From Ophioderma brevispina (taxonomy: Eukaryota > Echinodermata > Ophiuroidea > Amphilepidida > Ophiodermatidae), in assembly GCA_023653785.1 (NCBI GenBank), contig JAMKCH010019835.1:310001-374000 (forward strand): a stretch of 64,000 bases of DNA, in the 5' to 3' direction. The first letter of the stretch is position 1. Each line of letters opens with the position of its first letter. Both the position numbers and the translations under genes were made by a program. Positions 49,306 to 61,314 of this stretch are shown one piece after another. The notes below the pieces were generated by a model that saw only the letters and a program-made list of their open reading frames with translations, had not been told where the DNA came from and ran no database searches.

Positions 49306-49375
49306 CTTATTAGCATCGCTGGCTGCTGGAGCGAGGGCGCCTGCTTCTTCGCGCATTATGTACTGTTGAATGATT
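49306..49375 (-). CDS. CCDC186: CCDC186 internal exon (70 bp)
   Basis: Acceptor TTTGTTCCACAG and donor AAG then GTGAGT. The first base completes the split Lys codon left by 50217-50383, then 23 codons follow: IIQQYIMREEAGALAPAASD then ANK. The K-I-I-Q-x-Y-I-x-R-E-E string is a conserved CCDC186 signature as I recall the family. It joins in phase 0 to 34556-34705, where QGGIMSSLY continues it. No frame defects. Confidence 0.9.
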
Positions 49376-49589
49376 CTGTGGAACAAAATAAAACAAAATC
49401 TTCACACAATGTACAGAAAATATAACATTTTGTTTAACATTTACATGGTTATGATTTTTTTAAAAGGGCAGCTGCAATGTTTTGATTTTCCTCTGAGATT
49501 TAGATGGAACAAGTGAAACATTTGAATTATTCTTAATCTTTCCTTTGAGCTGACCAGCACTGGGGGAGGACCCATAACAAACATGCCGA

Positions 49590-50029
49590 CAGGGGGGTAG
49601 GACACGATCTGCTCGATTTGGGCATTGGGGATTTCCAAACGGTAATTTGGGGAACTACTATGTGCATTTACTATGGCAGCCTCGGTCCCAGTGACATTAA
49701 AAAAATCATCTCTTAAACCTTTTGTTCAAAAGATCTTAGTAATATCATGAAAAATTAAGAAAAAAATTATTAAAAAAAAATTATATTATCAACATCCGTC
49801 CTGGGGTTAGTGCATTAACCCCGCTGCAAAATAGTGTAATTTCCAATAACGGTCATTTAGATTTAAATATTTTTGACTAGGCCTAGTCTTTAGTCGAGTC
49901 TGTGTGTAACCGTCCGATATGCGTAAGACCGCCCTCCTACTGATGAGTCTTTGAAACAGACTAGCACCCGGAAGTTGATGCCGTTTTGAATTCACTGTTG
50001 CTGTTAGGTTGGCATGTCCTACCCCTCTG
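49590..50029. mobile_element. hAT-like MITE, copy 2
   Basis: CAGGGGGGTAGGACACG at the left, CATGTCCTACCCCTCTG at the right, and an interior almost identical to 33247-33672. The flanking 8-mers (CATGCCGA and AATGCAGC) agree only partly, so the TSD has decayed or the ends are slightly off. Confidence 0.85.
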
Positions 50030-50215
50030 AATGCAGCACTGGCCTTTCCGATGCGTCATCCTTAGAGGAGCCATAGATTAAATTTGTGTATTCAATTCCA
50101 AAAGGTATCCATCACTTTCCTTTCGGGGGAGGAAGCAGCAGAAGGGTATATTTACATACATATCACAATGACTGGAAATTTTAACTGTTTAGTTCTCGAG
50201 GTAGGATTACACTTA

Positions 50216-50410
<195 letters not shown>

Positions 50411-50639
50411 TTATAGCATATGTTACGTTCAAAAGGTTTCACATTTTGTTGAACGATCCACGACACTGTTTTTTTTCTTTGGCTTGTTTATCTAGTAGGA
50501 AGTCCCTATTATTTCTATAACAGATAATTCTTGAAATGATTGGATATGAAGTCAAGAAAAAAATCACTAGAAATGACGATCGAAGCTTCGTAACATCAAG
50601 TTTTATAATAAAAATATTATACTTGACATACATTTCAAC

Positions 50640-50960
50640 AGTAGTAGTAGTAGTAAATCCGAACTTTAAAATCCAGGTTTGTCCCTGTGAAAAGGGTGGC
50701 CGGATTTACCTCACACTCACAGCAATTGCCCTTACCCGCTCCCTCCACTTTGCCCAGTTCAGTGTATCCTCCATCCTCAACCCAACCCTCCAACTCTCCA
50801 ACTCCAATTGCTTCTTTCATGTATTCTTTGTTCGGTTCCTCCTCAAACCACCCACCCAGAACTCAAGGGTCCTTCTTAAACCATGCTCATCATCCCTTCT
50901 CAGCACGTGCCCATACCAACTACACCATTCACCTTTGCTAACTGGTCCACCACTTCTTCC
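50640..50960 (-). pseudogene. LINE C-terminus (RTE-like) with (GTA)n tail
   Basis: On the minus strand one frame gives WYGHVLRRDDEHGLRR, an interruption by TGA after KNT, then KKQLELESWRVGLRMEDTLN and WAKWRERVRAIAVSVR before a stop at about 50705. W-Y/F-G-H-V-x-R-R and the W-R-x-x-V-R end are typical of the C-terminus of endonuclease-reverse transcriptase LINEs. A short (TAC/GTA)n tail lies at 50639-50654. Strongly 5'-truncated and inside a CCDC186 intron. The Pro/Ser-rich plus-strand ORF here is its shadow. Confidence 0.8.
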
Positions 50961-51262
50961 AAACCCAAGTTGAGTATAAAATAACAGTATTCAGATTAAA
51001 TATTTTTTAATATGCAAAACATGTCTGGGGTCATGTTTTCTACACAGTACAACAACTAGCGTCACCTAACATGCAGATGCAAAAATGATGTAGACGTCTA
51101 AAAGGGTCCTCTATCAAACAAGTTATGATGGTCCTAGTACCTATGGGTCATGAGATATTATGCCCAAGAAATGACAGACACATGCACACATCCATTTATA
51201 ATGGTCAATGGAGAAAAAATTGCCAAGTGAAAACTCTGCCCAACTGCTTGAATAACATACTT

Positions 51263-51359
51263 CACAACTGTTTGAAAGTCTCATTTATTATGATAAAACC
51301 AGAATAAAACAGAAAAATATCAATGGCCACACACTTTTGCATGGGGTCAAACAGCTGTG
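51263..51359. mobile_element. 97 bp MITE, CACAGCTGTTTGA family, copy 3
   Basis: Starts CACAACTGTTTGAAAGTC and ends GGGTCAAACAGCTGTG, flanked by ACTT on both sides. It is copy 2 (22945-23341) with about 300 bp of the interior deleted. Confidence 0.85.
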
Positions 51360-51505
51360 ACTTTAACCCTTTCCCTGGACCCGTTCTAGGCAAATTCATG
51401 GATCTCACACACCAGGGACATCAGGGGATAAAGATTGGCAATTACTGACCTCCCATCGGCAAACATATATGGGCACACAAGCTGATATCGGGTTGCAGTT
51501 TCATT

Positions 51506-52112
51506 GAAAAATACATCGGTCCTCGGACCGCTTGTGTCGCCTGCCGTAGCGGTTAGTGAATGATAGGCCTAACATGACGTTTGACCTTGATATGTGCCCT
51601 TGGACCTCATAAACAAATGAGGGTTTGCATGTAAACTCCATAAACCAAGTTTGGTTCCAATTGAACTAATTTTACATTTTCAGCCTACCTTACAACTTGA
51701 CCTTACATGACCTTGACCTTGGTTTGTGACCTTTGACCTCATCAACAAATGAGGGATCCCATGTTGCACCTATGATTCAAGTTTGGTTCCAATTGAACTT
51801 CAACTTTTCAAATGAAGTCAATTTTACATTTTCAGCCTATTTTACTTGACCTCACATGACCTTGACCTTGGCATGTGACCTTGACCTTGGCATGTGACCT
51901 TTGACCTAATCAAAAAATGGGGGATGTCATGTTGCACCTGTGATCCAAGTTTGGTTTAAATCCATCAAAGTATGAGGATATTACAGGCAAATGTTAACCC
52001 TTTTCACAACAGACATCAACAACAGATATCAGCAACAGACAACAACAGACTACAGCAGACAAAGTGATCCCTATGTGTTTTCCTGCCTTAGGGCAGGGCA
52101 GGCGACACAAAA
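51506..52112 (+). mobile_element. AGGTCA-rich element, copy 2
   Basis: ACATCGGTCCTCGGACCGCT, TGTGTCGCCTGCCGTAGCGG at the left, and GGCAGGCGACACA at the right. The internal repeat carries perfect TGACCTTTGACCT at 51727-51739 and 51895-51907. Confidence 0.8.
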
Positions 52113-52660
52113 ATGGCCTCGAGGCGAGACACTCCGGCTAGAAAACTAGGGCAGTCTGCGGTTAGAATTGCTATGGGCACATGTGGTGCAGTGGATCAGC
52201 GCTCGCCTCATAAGCATAAGGTTGTGGGTTCGAGCCCCGCTGTCGCCAATGTGTTGTGCACTTGGGCAAGGCACTTTACCTCGCTTGCCTCTCTCCACCC
52301 AGGAGTATAAATGGGTACCAGCATATGCTGGGAATGCAAAACAGACTCGCTGTGCGGGAGGAGTGGCGAACCCCCCACAGCAACATTATATGAGGGAGTC
52401 TGGCCCAAACGCCAATGACAGAGAGATGGGCACTCCGCCTGCAGGCGCATCATTTGCATTTTTTTTTAGAATTGCTATGTCTCGCTAGTTTTGAGAAATG
52501 GTTCAACTTCACTGCACTAAAACAATGGAACCGCTTAAGTGAATCTGGGCTAGAAGTAATCCAAAGTCCAGGGAATGTGTTAAAGCTTGGTCTTTTGTTC
52601 ACTCAAATTGAAACTACAGTTCTTTCAGATTCAACCTATATGAGCTTCTCCCCAGTTGTC
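52113..52660 (+). repeat. Older repeat hosting the SINE
   Basis: Flanks of the SINE (CTCGAGGCGAGACA.. and ..TTCAACTTCACTGCACTAAA) match, in reverse complement, uninterrupted sequence at 35014-35160. Confidence 0.65.
52176..52465 (+). mobile_element. tRNA-derived SINE with 14 bp TSD
   Basis: The head has an A box (TGGTGCAGTGGATCAGCGC) and B box (GGGTTCGAGCC). The anticodon loop region CTCATAA resembles tRNA-Met(CAT). The body contains CACTTGGGCAAGGCACTTTA and CTCCACCCAGGAGTATAAAT followed by GGGTACC, a central domain I have seen in SINEs of many marine invertebrates. The 3' end is T-rich. TTAGAATTGCTATG flanks it (52162-52175, 52466-52479). Plus orientation, opposite to CCDC186. Opposed ORFs inside are not genes. 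Confidence 0.92.
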
Positions 52661-52764
52661 ACATAACAGTGCTCAAGGCAAAATGGTCTATTTTATATGA
52701 AGATACCTAATTTTATACTATAAACATTTACTCACTAACCAAATAATATTAAATGTACACTCAC

Positions 52765-52998
52765 TGGGGCTGGATGCTGATGGTCCTGGAACCTTGTGTT
52801 GTTTGCAGCTGAATTGATATGAGTAGAATTACTAGCTGTAACACTGCCTGTCCCGTGACTACTGCTGCTACTATTAAGCTTGGGCAATGTTCTAATGAAC
52901 CACGGAGCTGGTGCGTGCACCAGGCTGATGTTGTCTTTGGACTGCCGTCTTGGAGTCTCCATCTCTTTTTTGGCTGGTTGCAGCTGACGTGTCAAATC
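52765..52998 (-). CDS. CCDC186: CCDC186 internal exon with Ser/Asn-rich linker
   Basis: Exactly 78 codons between acceptor GTGAAATCTAG and donor CCA then GTGAGT, phase 0 at both ends. It opens DLTRQLQPAKKEMETPRR, a short coiled-coil end, then DNISLVHAPAPWFIRTLPKL, then a low-complexity Ser/Thr/Asn stretch (about residues 42-68) and ends QDHQHPAP before DHTVAIAS in the next exon. A competing acceptor 15 bp inward (CACGTCAG) would keep frame and drop five residues. I prefer the outer one because DLTRQLQ continues the upstream coiled coil. Confidence 0.82.
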
Positions 52999-53164
52999 CT
53001 AGATTTCACATTGGGAAAGAGAAGTATAAAAAAATGCTGAATTTCTATTATAACCTGTTTAAAACCTTAAACCAATGTACAAACCAGAGCATCAATGATT
53101 CAGTGGGGGCCTATCATGGCTTTTATTTTAAAGCTAATTTTTGCTATAAAGAAATACTTCCTCC

Positions 53165-54830
53165 CCGCCCTGCCTGATGCACCCTACCCCTCCCCAATGA
53201 ATGGACCAAGGGACAATGGCGGTCACCAAGGTCACAATGAAAGTCACAAGATCACCTCACCCCGTCCACTCCCCAATGCACCTTACCCTGCCCCCTCCCC
53301 GATGGACCCCCCCCTACCATCTCACCCCGACACACCCAACCCCTTTCGACGCACTCCGCCACCTCCCAAACCCCCTAACCTTCCCCAAAACCCACCCTGC
53401 CCTCCTAACAAAACACCCCATCCTTCACTTCCCCATCCCCACACCCCATCCCCACCGGCGGGATTCCCCCCTCCCCAACAACCACCCTTTCCCCAAAACC
53501 CCACCCTTCCTCCTCCTACACCCCAGCCTTCCCCATGACTGGGTCACTGAGTCCATGGGTCAACTGAGTCCCTGGGTCACTGATGTCAATGGGGTCCCCG
53601 AGGTCACATGGCGTCACTGAGGTCACATGGGTCATACCAAGGTCAAATGGGGTCACCAAGGTCAATGGGGTCACCAAGGTCAATGGGTCACATGGGTACC
53701 AAAGTCACATGAGGTCACCATGCTGACATGAGGTCACCAACCTTTCCTACCTTATGCACCTCCCTGCTCCTGGCTGATGCACCTGACCCCTCCCCAATGA
53801 ATTGCACCAAAGGTGACATGAGGTTACCAATGTCAATAGATCACCAACCCCCTTCCGATCACCCTCCCCAACTATCTACCCACGCCCCCTCCCCAACTAT
53901 CTATCATGCTCCTCCCCAATGCACCTTGCTCCTCCCCACTGCATCCTTACCCCTTCCCTCTTCCCCGATGCAAGCCTTCCCGATGCCACCCCAGCCCGAC
54001 ACCTCAACCGACGCACCCGACCCCCTCCACCGACGCACCCAACCCTTCCGACGCCACTCCCCACCTCCCAACACCCTAACCTTCCCCCAAACCCCACCCT
54101 GTCCTCCTAAACACCCCACATTTCACTTCCCCTCCCACCCTTTCCCCCAACCCCACCCTTCTTCCCCCTCCCCATGACATGGTTTCACTGAGGTCCATGG
54201 GATCACACCGAGGTCAAAACATGGACACCGAGGTCACATGGGATCATCGATACATTGGATCATCGATGTCACATGGGATCACCAAGGTCCACATTGTGAT
54301 TCACGCAAGTTTCCACCGGGGGTCACCGAGGTCCCGGGGTCAACCAATGTCACCCGGGTAACCAAGGTCACAGGGGGTCACAGGTCACATGGGGTTACCA
54401 AGGTCACCAAACATGGATTCACCAAGGTCCACATGCAGGTCTCCCCCCACCCATCCCTTAACCTGATGCACCCCCCACCCCTCCTGCCTGTGCACCCGAC
54501 CCCTCCCCCATGAATGGCAAACACGGTGACATGAGGTCACAAAGGATCACCTCACCCACCCCCTTCCCGATGCCCCCGCCCCAACTATCTACCATGCCCC
54601 CTGCCCCCTCACCTTAACCCTTCCCCTCCCCGATGCAACCCCACCCTGACCCCTCACCTACCACTAACTTCCCCGACGCACTCCACCTCCCAACAACACC
54701 CACAACCTTCCCCAACACCCACCAAACTTTCCTCCTAAACCCCCACCCTTCCACTTCCTCTCCCCTCCCCCCCCCCACCTTTCTCCTCCCCACACCCCAG
54801 CCTTCTCCTCCCTAACACCTCTGGCCTTCC
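53165..54830 (+). repeat. C-rich tandem repeat, ~600-700 bp unit, three copies
   Basis: Each copy starts with CCTGCCTGATGCACC-like sequence (53168, 53769, 54483), runs through CCCCTCCCC-type C-rich tract and ends in repeats of GGTCACATGGGGTCACCAAG. Long Pro-rich ORFs (up to 149 codons) in several frames come from the composition. It lies in a CCDC186 intron. Confidence 0.85.
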
Positions 54831-55993
54831 CCCTCCATATGATCACACACAAGATTGTCTGGCTTGTCGTTTTCATGTAGTAAAGGACTTTTGCATATCC
54901 GATGTATTGGTTAAAAGCGTGAGGTGCAGGCATTATTGCCAAACTCATCTCTATCTGGAATATTAAATTAGCTCTTTTGCATTCCTAAGCCGCATGTACC
55001 CACAAATTTTGAAATGGCAAAGATTGCGCACCATAATGGTTGCAATGCAGTGAAAATTTTTGCATATCGAATGAACTGTTTCAAAAATATAGTGATTAAG
55101 CGCAGATTTTTTGCGTATTAATAGCTCATTTGCATATGTATGTATTCGCCCGCAATACCCCAACTTCTACTCGGTGGACACACTCTTAATCCGCTTTCCT
55201 TCCAACAAGTTACATCATCTTACACCTTACGGAACCCAGATCAAATTGTCACAAGCCTTGCGGAAAGGGTTAACATTTTTGACTGACATGAGGTCAAAGG
55301 TCACTGATGGGAGGTCACCAACTGTCATCCCACCTGCCCCCTCCTTTGTACCAAGTTACATCAAATCGTAGCCCTTACAGAACTCTGTATGCAATTCTAG
55401 TACTAAGGCTGAATCGATTGTCCCGATGACGGGGTGTAACTCAATTCAAACAAATCCCGTGTTTTGTGGCATATTCATAATGCTTGTCCATCTACTATCA
55501 CTTTCTGATTGTACAATACAAATCATTAATTGCATGTATAGTAGAAGAAAATCTTCAGTAGCATTGTTGCGTTGGTATTATTTATTAAACCCACGTTAAA
55601 GAATAGCTTGCTCCATTTTACGCCTATAAATTATAATCCGGGCGGACCCGATGCCACAAAAAGCACAAATGACTACGGAACATCACTGACCATACCCAAC
55701 TGAATATTCGATATAAACAGTGTAGCAAAACATATGCGCGCAAGTGCGCCATGGCGGGAAAAAGTGGGGAATTGGGAAGTTCTTCTGGGAAATCTTGCAT
55801 CCCCCTCGCGGAATGAGGAGGAGAAAGAAAAATACAATGAGAGAGAGATAGAAGAAAGAAAAATAAAAGGATAATAAAATTGAAGTAGGAGTCGTTTTTT
55901 CTCCAAAATTAAGGTGTGAAATAAAATAAATTAAAGAAATGAATTCCCGAATGTCGCGTTGGGTTCCAATTTCACTGCTGATTAAAACGGAGT
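54831..55993. other. Intron; no exon recognised
   Basis: Contains a perfect AGGTCA direct repeat with 1 bp spacing at 55291-55303. Otherwise anonymous. Confidence 0.5.
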
Positions 55994-55995
55994 CT

Positions 55996-56026
55996 GGGAA
56001 ATTCCCACTGACCTGGGAAATTCCCC
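55996..56026. promoter_or_regulatory. Two GGGAAATTCCC palindromes, 19 bp apart
   Basis: GGGAAATTCCC at 55996-56006 and again at 56015-56025 (the second followed by C). The sequence equals the symmetrical Rel/NF-kB consensus. GGGGAATT and GGGAAATC also lie at about 55775-55795. There is no evidence of a promoter here. Regulatory function is inference only. Confidence 0.3.
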
Positions 56027-56433
56027 AAGCCGTCTAAGCTTACAACTATACTGATCTTTCATGACTTTCAGCTCATGACCCACAGGAAATCACGTCACCC
56101 ACGTGAAAATTTCTGATCAACATTTGGCATTACCGGTGAAATATTCTAACCTGTCTTAAAAACTGAGTTTTTTCTAAAAACATTTGTTTTGTGTCAAATA
56201 TCACCAAGGGTGGGCCATGCCGGCGGGGTTCGCCGTCGGCCCTTTTGTACAGCTTTTTCAAGCTAAAATGACTTATTTTAGCAATAAAAACACATGATTT
56301 ATTTCTATTTCAATCTAATTTTAGTCATTTCTAAAATGATTTTTTAAAATATTCTTACTTAATTACCCGTTGTTTATTTTTGTTTTACTTGAAATTAACT
56401 ATGAATGAAGCTATGTTAACTTTGGTGTTTGGT

Positions 56434-56970
56434 TTAAAATCCATTTATACATGGGGCGAGGTAATTGCTTTTATTGTCACGATGCCTGTCCCGCTCCCCG
56501 GCCATATGAAAAAACTGATGTAATTTGTATGTTAAATAATATTGGAAAAGAGATTGTACTAGAAAAAATACCAGAAAATATAATAATTTCTGTCGATTGT
56601 GTTTTTTATTCACTGAAAGACGGGGATCATAAGGGGTTCTGACTGAGTCCTGAGAGGAACTTGTTCGTACCCGGCATTGCGCATCAACTTTGTCACAAAA
56701 TTTAGACTGCGAAATAATATGTGACGAGCCAAGATCGTTGACCGGGAGGCGGACTGGTGAAGCAATATCGATCGAACTCACCTTGAGCTTTGTGGAAATG
56801 CCAAGGGACCATTCCCAGCTGGTCTGTCGACGTGGTGTGAGATTGATAATCTTTAATTTTTGGTCGTTCCTCCTTATTCCGGAAACGGTAAAAGTAAAAC
56901 TAGAATATGGTCTAGTAATTCCGTTTTTCTGATTAATATAGCGACTGTTTGGGATACAGTCGTAAACCAT
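56434..56970 (-). other. Unrecognised 178-codon ORF
   Basis: The longest non-repetitive ORF in the window. It has a hydrophobic segment near residues 129-150 (LLYFLVFFLVQSLFQYYL), basic and Ser/Thr-rich elsewhere. No motif recognised, no splice context, and an 80-codon ORF overlaps on the other strand. It is inside a CCDC186 intron. Chance or an old transposon remnant is more likely than a gene. Confidence 0.15.
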
Positions 56971-58306
56971 AACCCATTGCTGATATTTGGACTTGCGCGA
57001 ACAATATCCTGTAAGTGCAAAAAAGTCCGAAGAAACTGAAGCACAAAGGCTTCAACCTTACGTACACCTCTGCTTTATATTTGTTCAAATTGATTCAAAA
57101 TTTAGTGTGGTGTAAAAACCAATTGTCAGCTTTTTTTTTTTTTTGATAGGCCTTCGCACTTGCTGAAGATTTAATTCCACGATTGCTCGCTTACACACGT
57201 CAAATAAAGTTTTAATCTCGCACAAATAACCCTGAATATGTATCTTATTTAGATTAAATGCCGATGGAATTAATTTGTATCTCAATAAATTATGTTGGGG
57301 ATTTCTTTCAACAACTGTTCAATGCCTTGCCACTTACGCGCTGTGTGTTATCATAGCCCAACACGGGACACGAGCTACGTGTCACGGATCATGTGATCCT
57401 CAAGGAAATCCTGGGAAAATCCCAATGAGTGTAAACATGATTAGTAGACTCCTGAGTAACAGTGATGAGTTCATGAATATTCAAAATTAGCACTATCTCT
57501 ATGCCGAACGTTTTAATCGTGAAATCTTTACATGGATCAAAACTTTGGCTATTTTGATGGCTTCTAATCATGAAATTATGTCCTATAAAGTGGACTATAT
57601 ATATATATACTTTATATAAATATACACAACACAAGCTTTTTTGCTGGCAGAGGGCAACTTTATTAGAAACACGTGAGTCAGTTGCATGGTGCAGGGCAGA
57701 GAATTGAAGGCCAGGCCGGGGTTGTATATCTTACACACGCATCATACAGTCACATAAACAACCATCTCGGCGCGCAAGGACACATAGCCGCAAATCACCC
57801 CTCTCCCACGTAACTCAGGTACAATATCGTAACAACACCGTCCTCTCGAATCTTCATAATGAGCGAGTACCGGACCACATCGAATGTTTTATACACTGAA
57901 ATCAGATTTCTGCCACAAACACCTTCCAAAATGACATTTACACACCAAATTTTCAAATCCTTCCATGATTTTCATCCATAAGATCACGAACGGCTTGCAC
58001 AACAGCAATTTTCAGAGCAATCAAGCAAGCCTAAAAAACTATATACAATCTGGCGTTAAACAGCGACCAAACGGCAAATGGCTTCCACACGATGGCAAAG
58101 GCTCTATTAATTACATAAGGACAAAAATTAGAATCGTTTTAAAGTGAGAGACTGGTCCAAGCAAAATTAGTTATGCCCCAAATTGAGAGTACTGATATTT
58201 TCTTTCAAAAATAGCAAATTTCAAAGATTAATTTAAAATGCATTCATTAATAATTACAAAATACCTCATGTCATTGCGGTAAATGTCTTTTTTTGGTGGG
58301 ACTAAA
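56971..58306. other. Intron without recognised features
   Basis: A T run at 57131-57145 and a TA microsatellite at about 57597-57610. No exon signals. Confidence 0.5.
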
Positions 58307-58647
58307 TTAAAGGTGCGTGTTCCGATCGTCTTTGGAAACCCCTTATTACCCGGAAGTAGTATCGATTTTGATATCAGATGAAAGGCCGTATTTTTGCTCA
58401 TTGTCTTCCTGAACTTTGAGCCCTCAAATCCATTTCCATTCTCAGATAGAACCAAAAACGCCGTTTTGTGGTTAACCATCATATTAGCACGATATTGAAT
58501 AGGGCTTGGCAAGCTATGCATTATTGCGTCTCCATCAAACCGCACGTTTGTTTCCTCCCACGGGTACTTGATGGGTGTATGTTGCAAGTTTCAGGCTCTC
58601 ATATCCGTAGAAAACACAATACCATAAATAGGAACAAGCACCTTTAA
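58307..58647. mobile_element. 341 bp TTAA MITE (AGGTGCGTGTTCC TIR)
   Basis: TTAAAGGTGCGTGTTCCGAT at the left and GGAACAAGCACCTTTAA at the right. It shares total length and features such as a CCGGAAGTAGT..ATCAGA..AAAGG segment with 29544-29884. The 119-codon reverse ORF inside is not a recognised transposase. Confidence 0.8.
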
Positions 58648-59279
58648 CTCTTTGTGCATACGGACCTAGCATCTACCACACACGTTTAAAATGTTAAAGG
58701 TGGCCTTTTGTGATTTATCACCTTCGTTTTATTCACTGGTCACTAATATCCTTGAGAAAAGCGTATTCAAAAATTTGAGCTGATCCCGATCTTGCAGTTT
58801 TGTGTTATGAAGATTGCTTATTTCCCACGGTCCCATAGGCACGGTGCTGTAATGTCTGTCCGTTACGGACAAGAAAATACAAATTGGAATTTCTTACAGT
58901 ACGACCGAAATTTGCTCATGTAAGATTAGGTCCCCATGGATTACTAATGCTCCCGTTCAGATGATATCAACTCTCAACTTTTTTTAGTAGTCGGGGGGGA
59001 TGAGGTTGTGGATCTCGAAGTGCCCCTTTAAAGTTCTGTCAATAACTGTTCGCAAACTTCTGCCTCTTTCCTCCATACTTTTCCAATACAGACACATCTT
59101 TTCAACTTGCCTTTTGATGATTAATTTACCATCTTTCAGTATTTTGGTATTTGTAATTTAAGTATTTCGTGTTATAAATGGTACTGTACAATGTTTGTGT
59201 TTGTATCGCGCTTTGAGACCTCGTGTAAGGTGTGTTTACTGCCACTGTTTTATATTATTATCATTGTTAATTTATTATT
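58648..59279. other. Intron; partial TTAA-type repeat, no exon
   Basis: TTAAAGGTGGCCTTTTGTGA at about 58695 and GAAGTGCCCCTTTAAAG at about 59018 may be ends of another TTAA element. Confidence 0.4.
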
Positions 59280-59520
59280 TAACCAGCCATGTGCGTAGCA
59301 CGGCTAGGGTCTTGTATTCGGCGATTTCTTCTTTCTTCTTTAAAAAACCACGTGTGCGTAGCCGGCTGTTATTGTATTTGGTCTGTTTCTTCTTCATCTG
59401 TTTCGGTGGCAACACTTCCTTCCGCTGAAAAGCTTAAAAATGCTTCTAGTGCTAAACTCGTGGGCCAATTAAGCCAAATTCAATCCGGAGGACCACTGAC
59501 CCAGCTCAAATAGGGTGTAC
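59280..59520 (+). repeat. Repeat with TTCTTCTTT...CCACTGACCC order
   Basis: Loose units end in GGACCACTGACCCA. Related units are at 61315-61720 (ACAACTGACCCAAGGTC, CACCACTGACCCAAGATC). Confidence 0.5.
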
Positions 59521-60480
59521 CACAGATTTGGGTTCAGTTGAAATTGAAGAGAAATATTAAATTTTTTGTGCAAAAATCTAGAAAATCCGTCTCCCGCACA
59601 ATTCACGAGCTATAAACACCAAAATTGTTCCTAAGGACCCTGAATCATGCTTCATATTGGTTGTACACATTGATAGTGTTTCAGTGTCACCTGGGCAGAG
59701 ATAGGGGGGCATTTTGTGCAAAATCGGGTAAGGGGGGTTCGGCTTTCGCTCGCTTCGTCGCCTCGCTAGCCCTGTCTTACGCCAGTAGAAAATTGCACCT
59801 AACATTGGGTCTGGCAAGAGCCAGAATTTCTTTAGCTGGTACAGCCTTACATTCATTACGACCCTTTTTCCATATGTATTACGTCTGATATTCCTTATAG
59901 AAAAGGTTAAATCTTACTACATGAGGAAACAATCGATATAGGAGATCTTAGGAATTGGGTTCTAAACGTACACTTATGTAAGGTCACAACTCTGCTTCAA
60001 CCTATAATATAGTCCTGTACTTTAGTGTAGGGGGATTATATTTTATGGCAGCGATCCCTTTCAATTCCTTCCGGTCAAGTCCCCTTGGGTGTTTGAAAAC
60101 CGCATTTAACGATTATTGTCTGGCGAGTCCGGCAAACCGGCAACAACAAAATAAAATCTTTTTTACTCGATTGATGAATGCAAAAAAATCGACTTCAGTG
60201 CGGTTACATTTCCCGGGGAGGTTTATTTAGATGGCTTATGTATGGCGGTTCAGTTCTCCTTAGTCAGAAAATGCGAAATAAAAACAAAAGGAAAGATTAA
60301 AGGTGATTTTGTAGCGTAGCATGGTTATAATAGATTACCACACTTTATTAATTGCTAAAAAAAAATTAAAAACATGGAAAATGAACAAGCAATACGGAAT
60401 AGGTCCTTCTCGATTGGTAGATTGTGCTAATTGTACTGGTGACATGTTATAAATTCCATACAAGTAAGTGGGGTTCATTA
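59521..60480. other. Intron without recognised features
   Basis: Small ORFs (up to 92 codons) on both strands show no family features. Confidence 0.45.
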
Positions 60481-61165
60481 AGGGTCAAAGGTCAAACTTT
60501 CCAAAATGCTCCGAGTGAGCTTGAAATTTTGCTGAAATGATCATAGGGACATCTAAATTGTTGAAAATATGTTCGAGATCAAAGGTCATTAAGAGGTCAC
60601 AGGTCATTTTTTTCAAAATCCTCCGATTGAGCTGAAAATAAAATGAAATGACCTATGACATCCTAAACAATGTTGAAATATTTTCGAAGATCAAAGGTAA
60701 TTAGGAGGTAGAAGGTCAATTTTCCAAAATGCTCCCATTGAGCTGAAATTAACTGACAATTGATCTTTATGATATTCTAAACATATTTGAATATTTTGGA
60801 GACAAAGGTCATTAGAGGTCTCAAATCAAATTTTCAAAATGATCCAATTGAGCTGAAATTAACTGTGAACGGATCCTTATGACATCCTCAAATGTTGAAA
60901 TTAGTTTTGGATCAAGGTCTTAATACGGCAAAGTCATTTTTTTCAAAAGCATCCGGAGTTGAGCTGAAATTTTAACGAAATGATCCTTATGATATCCTAC
61001 TCATGTTTGAAAATATTTTTGACACAAACGTCATTAAGCGGTAAAAGGTTTCAAATTTTCAAAATGCTATACTAGGACAGAAATTTCATATGATCCTTAT
61101 GACAATCCAAATATGTTTAAATATTTTCGAGATCGCAAGGTCTTTTTGAGGGTCAAAGGTCACTC
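60481..61165 (+). repeat. ~110 bp tandem repeat with AGGTCA motifs, ~6 copies
   Basis: The unit contains TTTTCAAAATGCTCCGATTG then AGCTGAAATT, GATCCTTATGACATCCTAAA, TGTTGAAATATTTTCGAGAT and CAAAGGTCATTA. Matching positions fall at about 60613, 60721, 60830 and 60945. Units differ by substitutions and indels. Confidence 0.8.
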
Positions 61166-61314
61166 CTCGACTGTGCTCCGATCTGGTCTCCAGATCTAGA
61201 TTATGGTTGGGTTTCGGAAGTAGCTAAGTTCGAAGTGGGGCTAGGTTGAAGCTGGGGTTAGTTTTAGCTTGGGTTGAAGGTATCCGCGGCTGGTTTCGTG
61301 GTCTTTTACCACAG

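Noticed and set aside
52176..52260. tRNA gene at the start of the SINE
   Set aside because: A and B boxes are present, but the region is embedded in a ~290 bp element with TSDs and a SINE body. It is a tRNA-derived head.
53095..54815. Pro-rich ORFs up to 149 codons
   Set aside because: C-rich tandem repeat read in several frames. Not collagen-like or any known Pro-rich family, and on the opposite strand to the gene.
56218..56240. GC-rich hairpin GCCGGCGGGGTTCGCCGTCG+ as a terminator or ncRNA
   Set aside because: An isolated short hairpin in an intron of a eukaryotic gene, with no flanking RNA gene features.
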